A model generated the notes under the pieces. That model worked only from the letters and a program-made list of their open reading frames with translations, did no database searches and was not told the DNA's origin. From the IMG/VR virus record IMGVR_UViG_3300030294_000040, positions 1-58,274 of that record: a stretch of 58,274 nucleotides of DNA; one strand, written 5' to 3'. This DNA is from a virus. Within the stretch, counting starts at the first letter, position 1; every line of letters starts with the position of its first letter. This document shows positions 38,663 to 47,490 of this stretch, piece after piece. A program made the translations under genes and the position numbers.

Positions 38663-40530
38663 TACACCCCCACCTCTATAATTTCAATAGTAGGATAGGA
38701 ATTAATATCCCCGGCAGAAGTTAAATACAAACCATTCCCAAGTGGTATTAAAGGAGAGGTGGAAAATCCATCATTTCCTTGCCCCCTAGAATTTAATTGC
38801 AAAACATTTTCATTAGAAAACGTTAAAGTTTTATCAGATAAGTTGTAAGAAAGTACCATTGAAGTTCTACCACAAAATACTAATAATTTATTTCCCCCCA
38901 TTTTTACAACAGAAGATACTCTTGATGAACTACTATAAATATTCGTAGAAGATATACTCATAGTTGTTCCAGAAATAGACATTAAGTACGCAAAAATATT
39001 TGTAGCATAAAGAGTATTAGGTCCTATAGAAAAAACAACAATAGCTGTTGTAGAAGTTATGGCTGTTACTGAGCAACCTAAAACTGTTCCTTGTATAATT
39101 CCCCCCACAGGAGAAAAAGCAGAGGTTGGGGTTCCAATAACTCCAGAAGAAACAGGTATAATAAAAATATATGTTCCAGAGTCTGACCCATAACAAAAAA
39201 TATAAGAAGAACCAACGACTAGAGCATCTATAGAAAGAGTTGTAGGATTAGTTCCAGATCCCCCAAAAGTTACAATAGCAGAAGCTGTAACAGTTGCAGT
39301 AGATCCTGTTCCTGCTCCGGTCAACACAGTAGTCTGCATTTGGTTAGAGACATTAGAATATACCACAATAACTTTTGTGGAAGAAACAGAAGCAGAGGTA
39401 ATTCTAAAATTACCAGGATTAGCTGAACCAAGAATTAAAACTGTACCCATTGTAACTGTAGCAGAAGCTCCTGTTCCTGATATTGTAATAACAAGAGCAT
39501 CTGCCTGAGAGGTGCTTGAATTTATATAAGCAACAATAGCTTGTGTGCTGTTTAACGCTGTAATAGTTGTTGCACTGCTAATAAGGGAACTAGAAGACAC
39601 AACAGTTCCTACCTGTAGTACACCAGAAGTTATTGTAAGTGGTGCAAAATATAAAAGAGTAGAAGTATCTGTCCAAGTCATAACTGCTGTTGTAGCAGAA
39701 AGAGGAGTAATAGAAATATTACTCCCTGCCGCAGTCCTAATAACCGTAAAACTCTTAATTAAAGTATTTGGAACAATTTCTCCCCCATAAGACATATTAG
39801 CAATATTCCAAATCCCAGCAACGGTCCCTGCTGTAAGAAGAGAAATAGCCAAAGTCTGCCCAGATAAAGGAGCAACTTTAAGCATCCCAGAAGCATCTCT
39901 TAAATAAAACTGGTAAGATCCTGTGTTAAAAATTATATACCTGATACCACTAGCTATTAAAGAAGTTGTGTCAGGGAGGTTAATAACCTGCCCAGCAGCA
40001 CTAGTAGAAACAAAATAAATGCCAGGAGACCCTAAAGTTCCCCCAGAACCTAAAGTACTCTGAAACAACAACTGAGGATTTCCCCAGGAAACAGAAGTAC
40101 CATCAGTAGTTAGAACTTTTCCAGCATTACTTGTTTGGGAAGGAAGAGGGGCAGACCAAGTAACATTGGTCCCATCTGTGCCTAAAAACTTATTAGCATT
40201 CCCTGTTTGAGAGGGGAAAAATCCAGACTGAGTGATATTAACGAGTCTACTTGCATCTAAAGCAGGAAGCTTACCAGAAGCATCAATCTGAACAATATTT
40301 AGAGGGTCTGTCCCAATATTTAAAGCCGCGGCGGACCCTAAAGTAGGTTTGCTATTAAGTTTAGTATAATCAATAGGAGCGCCACCTCCAGTAGTTCCAT
40401 CATGTGTGTGTCCTGTAGTAGCATCAAATGCTCCTGCAACCCCATCAAACTCCCCATTTAAATCAGACGAAGAAATAACATGATCAGGAATAATACTTGA
40501 TGCATGTTGTCTGGTATATCCGTTAGCCAT
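38662..40530 (-). CDS. Tail fibre or spike protein, 622 aa
   Basis: The N-terminus NGYTRQHASSIIPDHVISSS, followed by GHTHDGTTGGGAPIDY, is the conserved virion-binding region of many podovirus tail fibres. Residues 120-160 hold repeated FPSQTGNANKFLGTDGTNV-like units. The long C-terminal part is beta-rich and S/T/G-rich and would bind the receptor. Late-transcribed with the tail genes. Confidence 0.8.
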   Translation of the reverse strand: MANGYTRQHASSIIPDHVISSSDLNGEFDGVAGAFDATTGHTHDGTTGGGAPIDYTKLNSKPTLGSAAALNIGTDPLNIVQIDASGKLPALDASRLVNITQSGFFPSQTGNANKFLGTDGTNVTWSAPLPSQTSNAGKVLTTDGTSVSWGNPQLLFQSTLGSGGTLGSPGIYFVSTSAAGQVINLPDTTSLIASGIRYIIFNTGSYQFYLRDASGMLKVAPLSGQTLAISLLTAGTVAGIWNIANMSYGGEIVPNTLIKSFTVIRTAAGSNISITPLSATTAVMTWTDTSTLLYFAPLTITSGVLQVGTVVSSSSLISSATTITALNSTQAIVAYINSSTSQADALVITISGTGASATVTMGTVLILGSANPGNFRITSASVSSTKVIVVYSNVSNQMQTTVLTGAGTGSTATVTASAIVTFGGSGTNPTTLSIDALVVGSSYIFCYGSDSGTYIFIIPVSSGVIGTPTSAFSPVGGIIQGTVLGCSVTAITSTTAIVVFSIGPNTLYATNIFAYLMSISGTTMSISSTNIYSSSSRVSSVVKMGGNKLLVFCGRTSMVLSYNLSDKTLTFSNENVLQLNSRGQGNDGFSTSPLIPLGNGLYLTSAGDINSYPTIEIIEVGV

Positions 40531-40533
40531 TAT

Positions 40534-42147
40534 TTATTGTCTCCCTGCAAGTCCATATTCTATAGCAAATGATTTAAATGTGTGAGAAGGATTGATATCA
40601 TTTGTACTAAGAGTAATCCCAATAGTAAATCCACTGCCAGAAACATCTTGTTGTATTTCATTTTGAGCAAATGCATCATAAGCAGTTAGACCATATTTTG
40701 CATTGTCATATGTGTTATAAGAGGAACCTGTAATTTCCAAAGTTAAATCTTTAGGTTGTGGAACATTCTTATAGGATTGATCTAAGGAGAGCCCTAAGCT
40801 AATCTTAGTGGCTCCCTCATATTCTCCAAATAAGCTCACCCTAAATGCAGTTTTTCTAATAGAAGGCTCTCCAAAGGTTAGTGGAGGAGTTGTATATACA
40901 CTAAGAATATTGCTACCATCAAAGGAATAACCAACTTCTTGTTGATACACATATCCATCATAATCCCCATGAAGAACATACTCATCACCAGAGATAAAAT
41001 TACTATCTGCACAGTAAGCTCTTATCCCAAACAATTTTGTAAACTTAAATCCATCCGCACTTTGTGTTCCAGCTAATCCCCAAGCTCCAGCTCTGGAGGT
41101 TATTCCATCACTAAAAAATAACCTATACTGGCTCTTTGTATGAATTTGTACAGAACAAATTCTTGGATCTCCCACATGGGTATTAATGAAATTTTGTACA
41201 TATGATCCAATAGTAGCTAACTGAACATCTCCAATTTTATTAGTGCCAGAAATAGGTCTAAGACCATCGGGAGCTAAAAAGGCTAAATCTCCCCCGACTT
41301 CTTGAATAGTGTCCTGTCCAATAGTACCAATTTCACTTGTAACAGCCGCTAAAATCCAAGGATCTGATGTTGTATTAGTTCCTGAGAGCTTAAATATAGC
41401 TGTGTCACAAAAGATATATAAAACGTCTCTAAAGAGTTTTAGCCCCACAACTGTCTTTCCAACATTAAACTGTCCTGCACCATCTGCTGTTGTATAGTCT
41501 GTCTCATTCAAAGGGGCACTAAAAGTAACAATTCCAGCATTATTTCCTGCTAGAAACATGTAATTACAAAAGGAACAAGCATATAGAAAATTAGCTGGGG
41601 CCGCTGTAAGCTGTGTTAATGTAGTTCCATCATATTTATAGGGCTTAGTCACACCAGTTGTGATAAGTACTGTAGGTTGTGCCCAATTATACCTATGAAA
41701 TCTAACAGTAGTAGCCCCTGTAAAAGGGCTTGCTGCATTAATCATAGTCCAAGTGCCAAGAGGGCTGGCATTATAAATATAATCTCCTCTAGCAGCTATA
41801 GCACCTGTGCCAAATACACAGATGCCATTGACAGGAACACTAGTTGAATTTGCTGTTATAGTACCAGAGACATTAATATTATTTGGAACAACTATAGGAG
41901 CATACTTTATATACCCATTAATTTTTCTATAGCCCCCAAGGAGAGCAGCTTCCATATTAATAAGATTAAAAGCTGCTCCTGGATGCTCATCAGCAAGTCT
42001 TAAAGAGCCTTTATTTTCAATAAGGCCCTCTAAGCAATGCACTTTTAGCGTTTGTAATCCATCTGCTATAGGCTTAACTGAAGCATAATATGCAGCAGAA
42101 GAAGAGGACGAAATAGCAGCAGACGAGCTATCAGTTGTTGTGGCCAT
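40534..42147 (-). CDS. DNA-stabilisation or tail-tube-like protein (P22 gp10-type candidate), 537 aa
   Basis: The N-terminal third has LKVHCLEGLIENKGSLRLAD and LGGYRKINGYIKYAPI, patterns I associate with packaged-DNA stabilisation proteins at the podovirus tail machine. The central part looks like a beta-propeller or beta-rich domain (VVGLKLFRDVLYIFCDTA). It lies between fibre and spike proteins, as expected for a head-tail plug or needle-base protein. Family assignment is moderate. Confidence 0.6.
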   Translation of the reverse strand: MATTTDSSSAAISSSSSAAYYASVKPIADGLQTLKVHCLEGLIENKGSLRLADEHPGAAFNLINMEAALLGGYRKINGYIKYAPIVVPNNINVSGTITANSTSVPVNGICVFGTGAIAARGDYIYNASPLGTWTMINAASPFTGATTVRFHRYNWAQPTVLITTGVTKPYKYDGTTLTQLTAAPANFLYACSFCNYMFLAGNNAGIVTFSAPLNETDYTTADGAGQFNVGKTVVGLKLFRDVLYIFCDTAIFKLSGTNTTSDPWILAAVTSEIGTIGQDTIQEVGGDLAFLAPDGLRPISGTNKIGDVQLATIGSYVQNFINTHVGDPRICSVQIHTKSQYRLFFSDGITSRAGAWGLAGTQSADGFKFTKLFGIRAYCADSNFISGDEYVLHGDYDGYVYQQEVGYSFDGSNILSVYTTPPLTFGEPSIRKTAFRVSLFGEYEGATKISLGLSLDQSYKNVPQPKDLTLEITGSSYNTYDNAKYGLTAYDAFAQNEIQQDVSGSGFTIGITLSTNDINPSHTFKSFAIEYGLAGRQ

Positions 42148-42168
42148 ATTAGTTTTTACCCTTATATT

Positions 42169-43986
42169 TTATTTTAGAAATGGTAGTAAGGCTGTTTTAT
42201 AAACTGTTTGTAGTATTTGGTACCCTAAATCCGTCGGGTGAGTATGGTCAGAAGAACTATAGTATAGCGCATTTGTGACATTAGCATACTGGCCCATGAT
42301 TGGATCAGCCCCAACGTCGATAACCCCATCATAGACAGAGCCGACAAGGCCCCTTACTGTAGTATTAAAAGAAAGTCTACTTGCATCTGTCATAGACCCA
42401 GACCCTGCTGGCAATAACGTTGCTCTTAATACATATTTATATCCTTGCCCCCTTAAGAGCCCAGCTAAAATAGAATCGTTAGTCCATAATAAATATGGGG
42501 TTTGAATTGCGGTTATGCCAGAAGAAGCAGATTGTGGGGTAGATATAGTATACGTTCCAGTAAGGCCAGAGGCTGGAGAGGTTATAACTGCTCCACTATC
42601 TACACCATTAATAAAGATTTTGTCCCCAGCATATAATGTAGAACTTGTGGCCGTTACAGTCCAAGTTGTTCCAGTAATAGATCCTGTGGTAGTTACAGGA
42701 TTAGTCCCTAAGTCATTTGTGCCACCTTGAATAATCGCTATATTATTCTTGCCTGTAGTTGTAATATTTCCAGACCAACCTATAATATTTGCTAAAATAG
42801 TAGAAAGATACATAGAAGGAACACCTTGATTATGAACCCTCATAGAAGCTGTTGATAAAAGGTTAGTCTGTAATTGTCTAGCAGTTGTTCTCGGAGAAAT
42901 TCCATTAGTTCCTGCACAAATACTGTCCCCCAAAATAGTTAAAACATTCTGTTCTTGGGGGGTAATATTAAATTGTTTATACGCAGCAACTTTAATTGTA
43001 TTAAACTGTGCAGCAGTCATAGCTGTATTCATAACAACAGCAGCTAATAATTCATACTGTCCAAAATACGAACTATACGAAGAGGTGGTTCCAAAAGTAA
43101 TCCCTGTAAGAGCTGGAGTTCCAATAGATACAGCTAATGGAGTTAATGTTCTATCATTAGTGTAAACAGCAAGGCTGGCAGCATTAGCAGAAATCCCCAA
43201 CACAACAGGGGAAGTTTGCAATTGTCCATGTGTAAACTGTCCGCCTGCTCCTGTTGTAGACCTAAAGCCATAATTTTGTTGGTTATAAAAGGTAACAGCA
43301 TCAGAGCTAACATTAAATATAGCATTATTCTTATTGCATTGAGGGATAAGAACTAAAATGATAGACCAGTTATTCTTAACTGATATCGGAAGAGTTGCAT
43401 TAGCTAGCGTTTGGGCAATAACAGCAGGAATCTGACCACTAAAAAACACACTTCTCTTTCCACCAGGGGATTTTTCAGATTGCCATAAGGGCATATTAGC
43501 ATAGGTGGTTTGTGTAAGATCCTGTCCATTCCCTGATTGGTCATTGAGAGTAGAAACACCAACAGTCCCAGCAGACATAAGAGTATCAACAGCAGTGAAA
43601 TTAGTAGCACCATTAGTTATGGGAGCAACTGCTGTGGTAGCAGAAGCAGAAGTTACTGTAAAAGCATTACCAGAATATCCACTTACAAGAGGGTATGGAG
43701 ACCAAGCCCCTAATACCATGCTAGACCCTAAGACACTTCTTATCTTATCCCCCAAGAGAACATCATCTTGTGGAAATTGACCCCACTGAGCAGCACTAGC
43801 TGTATTAGAAATGTTCTGATAGATAGTGCCATTAAAATTCCAATAGTCTCCTACAGAGTATCCAGAAGATACATCATCAGCAGGGCCAGGAACTCTTAAG
43901 TTATTTGCTAAAGAACTACTGCCAGTTCCTCCCTTAGAGATTGCAACTGGAACAGTTATCATAGGATTTATAATAGAAAGTGCCAT
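42169..43986 (-). CDS. Tail protein with SGNH/GDSL esterase domain, 605 aa
   Basis: The start at 43986 has AGAGGA upstream; an upstream TTG is poorer. Residues 95-345 resemble a lectin-like beta-sandwich. The SGNH hydrolase follows: G353-D354-S355, then GGTNDLG with N424-D425, and D580-x-x-H583 near the C-terminus. An inserted beta-rich segment (about 430-490) separates the blocks. It probably removes acetyl or similar ester groups from surface polysaccharide at adsorption. Confidence 0.8.
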   Translation of the reverse strand: MALSIINPMITVPVAISKGGTGSSSLANNLRVPGPADDVSSGYSVGDYWNFNGTIYQNISNTASAAQWGQFPQDDVLLGDKIRSVLGSSMVLGAWSPYPLVSGYSGNAFTVTSASATTAVAPITNGATNFTAVDTLMSAGTVGVSTLNDQSGNGQDLTQTTYANMPLWQSEKSPGGKRSVFFSGQIPAVIAQTLANATLPISVKNNWSIILVLIPQCNKNNAIFNVSSDAVTFYNQQNYGFRSTTGAGGQFTHGQLQTSPVVLGISANAASLAVYTNDRTLTPLAVSIGTPALTGITFGTTSSYSSYFGQYELLAAVVMNTAMTAAQFNTIKVAAYKQFNITPQEQNVLTILGDSICAGTNGISPRTTARQLQTNLLSTASMRVHNQGVPSMYLSTILANIIGWSGNITTTGKNNIAIIQGGTNDLGTNPVTTTGSITGTTWTVTATSSTLYAGDKIFINGVDSGAVITSPASGLTGTYTISTPQSASSGITAIQTPYLLWTNDSILAGLLRGQGYKYVLRATLLPAGSGSMTDASRLSFNTTVRGLVGSVYDGVIDVGADPIMGQYANVTNALYYSSSDHTHPTDLGYQILQTVYKTALLPFLK

Positions 43987-43990
43987 AAAA

Positions 43991-44308
43991 TTATCCTCTA
44001 AACTCAAGAGAAACTATAGTCGCTATTGGGGCAATCAGTTGTATAGCAGCGAGAGCAGCAGGCCCTGTAATTGGCCAAGACTGCCCTTGAGCAATTGGTT
44101 GTCCCACAGAAGTAGTTGGAGGTGTTCCATCTGCACGATAACGAATAGATCCTCCTTCAGGAGTAATATAAACAGCAGTAGCCCCTTTAGGAATAGTACC
44201 AGAGATTAAGGTAGCTAGGTTTTGTGCAGAAGTTGTTACACTTACCTGATAATACTGTGGGACTATGTCTGTAAAAGATAAGTCTCCTGCGATCCAAACG
44301 GCTGACAT
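43991..44308 (-). CDS. Small tail or head-completion protein, 105 aa
   Basis: Beta-rich (PQYYQVSVTTSAQNLATLIS; AVYITPEGGSIRYRADGTPP), with a one-base overlap to the adaptor gene. The RADGTPPTTSVGQPI segment is found in small phage proteins near the head-tail joint. Function inferred from position. Confidence 0.55.
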   Translation of the reverse strand: MSAVWIAGDLSFTDIVPQYYQVSVTTSAQNLATLISGTIPKGATAVYITPEGGSIRYRADGTPPTTSVGQPIAQGQSWPITGPAALAAIQLIAPIATIVSLEFRG

Positions 44309-45012
44309 TACATTGTTCTCCTCGAACTAGATTGACTACCCACCCTATGATCAGTCATATATTCATATCTATTCATTAGTTGGGTCCGCATTAATTTAAT
44401 ACCTTTAGTGAATTTATCATCATAGACTTGAAAGGAAGTAGCATTTTGCTTAAACATATAACACTGAGCAATAGCCCCTCTGACGATAACAAAACTATAA
44501 TTATCAGGAACTGTTGGTGTATCAGTTATAGCAGATAAAGCTCCAGGATGCTTCCAGTATTCATATGTAATACTATAAGCTTTGTCTGGGGACTTACTAA
44601 CTCCCCAAGTTCCATCTTGTTTTCTATAAACCATTCTTGGAACTGTGCCAATATCATCAGCCACATCTTCTTTATACCAATGCTGTATATAATCATAATA
44701 AGCAATATAAGTTAAAGGAGAAGCAGCTACTGGAAGAGTATCATCTCTATTAAGCCTAAAAGTGTTCCAATCAATCTTAGAGGAATCCACGGGATTTTGA
44801 TAATTTTGTACATGAGGAGTTAATACTTGAGTGAAATCAAAATGATTAAAAGGCCACTCAATTTCCCCTTCATAAATTTCGCTAAGGGCATTATTAACTG
44901 CATCTTTTACAAATGCATGAAAACCTATAGACCCTGAGAAATTGGTCGTATCAAATTCAACATCATTAAAATGTCTAATAACTAAATTACAAAGATCTAT
45001 ATATGTTGTCAT
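44308..45012 (-). CDS. Head-to-tail adaptor / tubular tail protein A-like
   Basis: The 234-aa sequence begins MTTYIDLCNLVIRHFNDVEF and has a helical bundle plus a beta part (EIEWPFNHFDFTQVLTPHVQ; YRKQDGTWGVSKSPDKAYSI). The pattern matches podovirus adaptor and tail-tubular proteins (P22 gp4 or T7 gp11 type), which dock beneath the portal. Located after the capsid operon terminator. Confidence 0.65.
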   Translation of the reverse strand: MTTYIDLCNLVIRHFNDVEFDTTNFSGSIGFHAFVKDAVNNALSEIYEGEIEWPFNHFDFTQVLTPHVQNYQNPVDSSKIDWNTFRLNRDDTLPVAASPLTYIAYYDYIQHWYKEDVADDIGTVPRMVYRKQDGTWGVSKSPDKAYSITYEYWKHPGALSAITDTPTVPDNYSFVIVRGAIAQCYMFKQNATSFQVYDDKFTKGIKLMRTQLMNRYEYMTDHRVGSQSSSRRTM

Positions 45013-45028
45013 TTGCCCTGCTCATATA

Positions 45029-45060
45029 AAAAAGGGGAAGGAGATAGACTCCCTCCCCTA
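45029..45060 (-). terminator. Terminator after the capsid genes
   Basis: On the - strand GGGGAGGGA pairs with TCCTTCCCC, followed by six T. It separates the scaffold, capsid and decoration genes from the tail genes, so only read-through or another promoter would express the tail genes. Confidence 0.8.
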
Positions 45061-45084
45061 TAGGACGATATTAGTTTAGTTTCT

Positions 45085-45528
45085 TTAAGCCAGGACAGCA
45101 GTATTCGCAAGTTCAGCCCAAACCAAAATCTTACCAGTAGTAAGGGTTCCAGTAAGAGCCGCAAAAGTGAGGCTAATGTTATCAGCAGCAGCAACTTGAA
45201 TAGAAGCCCCTGTAGTAGTAGAGGCAAGAACGCCCGCTGTAGTAGCAGAAACTGCACTAACCCAAGTAGTGGCAGAGCCAGAATATCCAAGGCTAACAGT
45301 CAATGTTGTCGAATTGGCCGCAGTAAGAACCTGGGCTCCGGCCGACATAACAACCGCTCCAGCAGGAACGGACAGAACATTAACAATATCTGAAGCAGCC
45401 AAAGCCGAGCCCTTAGCAGCTAGAACAGCCGCAAGGTCTACAACCTGAGAGATAACATAAGGTGTATGCACTCTAGAGGGAGATGCAAAACCTGTAGTAG
45501 ACCCAACAATTTGTGAAATAGTAGCCAT
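45085..45528 (-). CDS. Head decoration or minor capsid protein, 147 aa
   Basis: Beta-rich and A/T/V/S-rich (VDLAAVLAAKGSALAASDIV; TLTVSLGYSGSATTWVSAVS). It lies 16 bases after the major capsid gene and just before a terminator, where podoviruses often place decoration proteins. Its codons are relatively GC-rich, like the capsid gene, suggesting high expression. Confidence 0.65.
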   Translation of the reverse strand: MATISQIVGSTTGFASPSRVHTPYVISQVVDLAAVLAAKGSALAASDIVNVLSVPAGAVVMSAGAQVLTAANSTTLTVSLGYSGSATTWVSAVSATTAGVLASTTTGASIQVAAADNISLTFAALTGTLTTGKILVWAELANTAVLA

Positions 45529-45544
45529 TTATTTATTTCCTCTC

Positions 45545-46447
45545 TTACTGATAGAAGCCAGAGAAAAGAGCATTCGAACGAAGCACCTTTCTGCCATACA
45601 TATGCAAACCACGAACAACATCAGAGAAGGAAGTTGTGCTACGGAACTGCTCAATCTTCGCAATCTGGTTAACAGTGCAAGTGGATGACATATGACCAAC
45701 CAGGAAACTCTGCTTACCAGAAGTAACCGGAAGGTTATTAGAACGATAGCAGGTAAATCCACGAATCTGCATATCAGAAACATGGCCGTTGATCAAGGGC
45801 ATATCCCGACCGCGATCACCAATATACAAAGCATTCATGAGTCTGCTGTTTTCATCTCCCATACGCTCCCAGAAGATAGGATCAGCAACAAAAAATCTTT
45901 CCTCTGCGGGAATATTCTGCAAATCCATAAGACGTTGCGCTCTATTCATAACCACCAGGGGGGAAGGATTGGTGCCTGCAAGGTCAACCGTAATAGGCGA
46001 GCCCGAAGTGCCAAGGTCAGTCGAAGCAGTAGTAGCCTGAGCCACCATGTACGCCAAGACTTCAGTATCGAAAGCATCCTTCAACTTATAACCAGCACGG
46101 CCAGTAGCCAAAGTTTCCCAGTTCACATGGGACTGCTTCTTTTCAATATCATCAACTTCAAACTGAAACTTATTAGCTTTATCAACGATAAGAGTAACCT
46201 GATTATCCACCAGGGGAGTACTCTCAACAACCTGACCACGAACATAAGGACTAACAGTGATATCAGGTTCAAGAATGATCTGAACAGTATCACCATAGTT
46301 TTCAATCTCGCCAGCATAATCGGTATTAGTAATATCTTCAACAACGGATGCCTTACGGAAAGCCTTAAGAACTTTCTTAGAATAAATTACTGGACTAAAG
46401 AAACCATTCGGTAAGTTAGTGTCGCCAGCAACAGCGGAAAAAGCCAT
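45545..46447 (-). CDS. Major capsid protein
   Basis: The 300-aa protein has the HK97-like order of short N-arm (NLPNGFFSPVIYSKKVLKAF), spine region and beta-rich periphery (VTLIVDKANKFQFEVDDIEK). The C-terminal IRGFTCYRSNNLPVTSGKQS part is typical of podovirus capsids. It lies right after the scaffold gene. GC-leaning codon use fits an abundant product. GGAGATAAAAT precedes the start. Confidence 0.88.
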   Translation of the reverse strand: MAFSAVAGDTNLPNGFFSPVIYSKKVLKAFRKASVVEDITNTDYAGEIENYGDTVQIILEPDITVSPYVRGQVVESTPLVDNQVTLIVDKANKFQFEVDDIEKKQSHVNWETLATGRAGYKLKDAFDTEVLAYMVAQATTASTDLGTSGSPITVDLAGTNPSPLVVMNRAQRLMDLQNIPAEERFFVADPIFWERMGDENSRLMNALYIGDRGRDMPLINGHVSDMQIRGFTCYRSNNLPVTSGKQSFLVGHMSSTCTVNQIAKIEQFRSTTSFSDVVRGLHMYGRKVLRSNALFSGFYQ

Positions 46448-46462
46448 TATTTTATCTCCTAA

Positions 46463-47365
46463 TTATCTCGGCCGTGACAAGTCATAAATAAATTTGCCAT
46501 CACGCACCGCTTTTTCTATCTTAGCTTCAAAACGTTCATACTGTGCAGGACTAAGCTTCGCAACCCAACTCTCTTTAATAGCGCCTTCTAAACCATTGGC
46601 CGAGGGTTCAACCGACGAACTAGTCTTAACAATTCGAGAGGCTTCCAAATCTTTATTTACTTTAGTAGCCTGAGTAGTGGGAGTCTTAGCAATTCCCCGG
46701 TCAAGTTTATAAAGATCTAAAGCACGAGAACAAAGAATAGGATCATCTGGGTTATCATAAAGCCAACTCTTAATCTGATCAGTCTGTAGGTCTGCCCATT
46801 TATGCAAATCAGGGTTTTCTCTAAGCTGTTCAAAATCAGGGTGGAGTCTCCGCATTACTTCTTCTGCACGTTCAATTTTAGTCTGTAAAACTTCTTTCTC
46901 TAACTGCTCAATTCTATCAGAGCCCTTAGTAGAAGCCTCATTAGCTTTTGTAATGGCGATAGTTTCAACAATAGCGGCTACGTCAGGAAACTGCTTCATC
47001 CAAGCTTCGACCTCTTCTTGGCTCTTTGGCAATTTGAAATTTGCTTTTGTAGACTCATTTAATTGAGCCTTTAAAGCCTGAATTTCCTTGTCCTTGTCTT
47101 GACGCAAACGTTCATTATATCTACGGAGATCACCATATCTCTTTTTAAAAGTTTCCTCTTCTGCTGTAAGGTTCTGACCTGAGCTGTTGCTGGTATCCCC
47201 AGGGAGTTCATCAGAAGTAGTTACCGAGGCATCTTCTAAATTCTTCTTATCAATTCTATCTTGAACTAATTCTTTTAGTTGGTCTCTATAAGCTTGACCT
47301 TTGCGGGGAAGAACTAATTTATCAACATCTTCCACAGTCTCGATAGAATTTGGATCAATAAACAT
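46463..47365 (-). CDS. Capsid scaffolding protein
   Basis: The 300-aa protein is highly charged and helical, with a coiled-coil middle (FKKRYGDLRRYNERLRQDKD; IEQLEKEVLQTKIERAEEVM). The C-terminal end is short and basic-aromatic (KFIYDLSRP). Position directly before the major capsid gene defines it as the scaffold. GGAAAT precedes the start. Confidence 0.8.
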   Translation of the reverse strand: MFIDPNSIETVEDVDKLVLPRKGQAYRDQLKELVQDRIDKKNLEDASVTTSDELPGDTSNSSGQNLTAEEETFKKRYGDLRRYNERLRQDKDKEIQALKAQLNESTKANFKLPKSQEEVEAWMKQFPDVAAIVETIAITKANEASTKGSDRIEQLEKEVLQTKIERAEEVMRRLHPDFEQLRENPDLHKWADLQTDQIKSWLYDNPDDPILCSRALDLYKLDRGIAKTPTTQATKVNKDLEASRIVKTSSSVEPSANGLEGAIKESWVAKLSPAQYERFEAKIEKAVRDGKFIYDLSRPR

Positions 47366-47490
47366 ATATAATATTTCCTAAGATGGGCCTTTCGGGTAGC
47401 ATCAACACTAAATTTTTACATTTAACATCAATGGTCACTAGGTCTTTAGTGAGTAGATTGAAATTTAATTAATAGTTATGTTCTATTTAT
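47366..47490 (-). promoter_or_regulatory. Intergenic gap before the scaffold/capsid genes
   Basis: The largest gap in the leftward arm (125 bases). TCACTA/TAGTGA form a 6-bp hairpin around 47439-47460. The gap is AT-rich and lies ahead of the most abundant structural genes, so a phage-sigma promoter is expected here. I could not identify a clear box, and no sigma70 consensus is seen. Confidence 0.35.
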
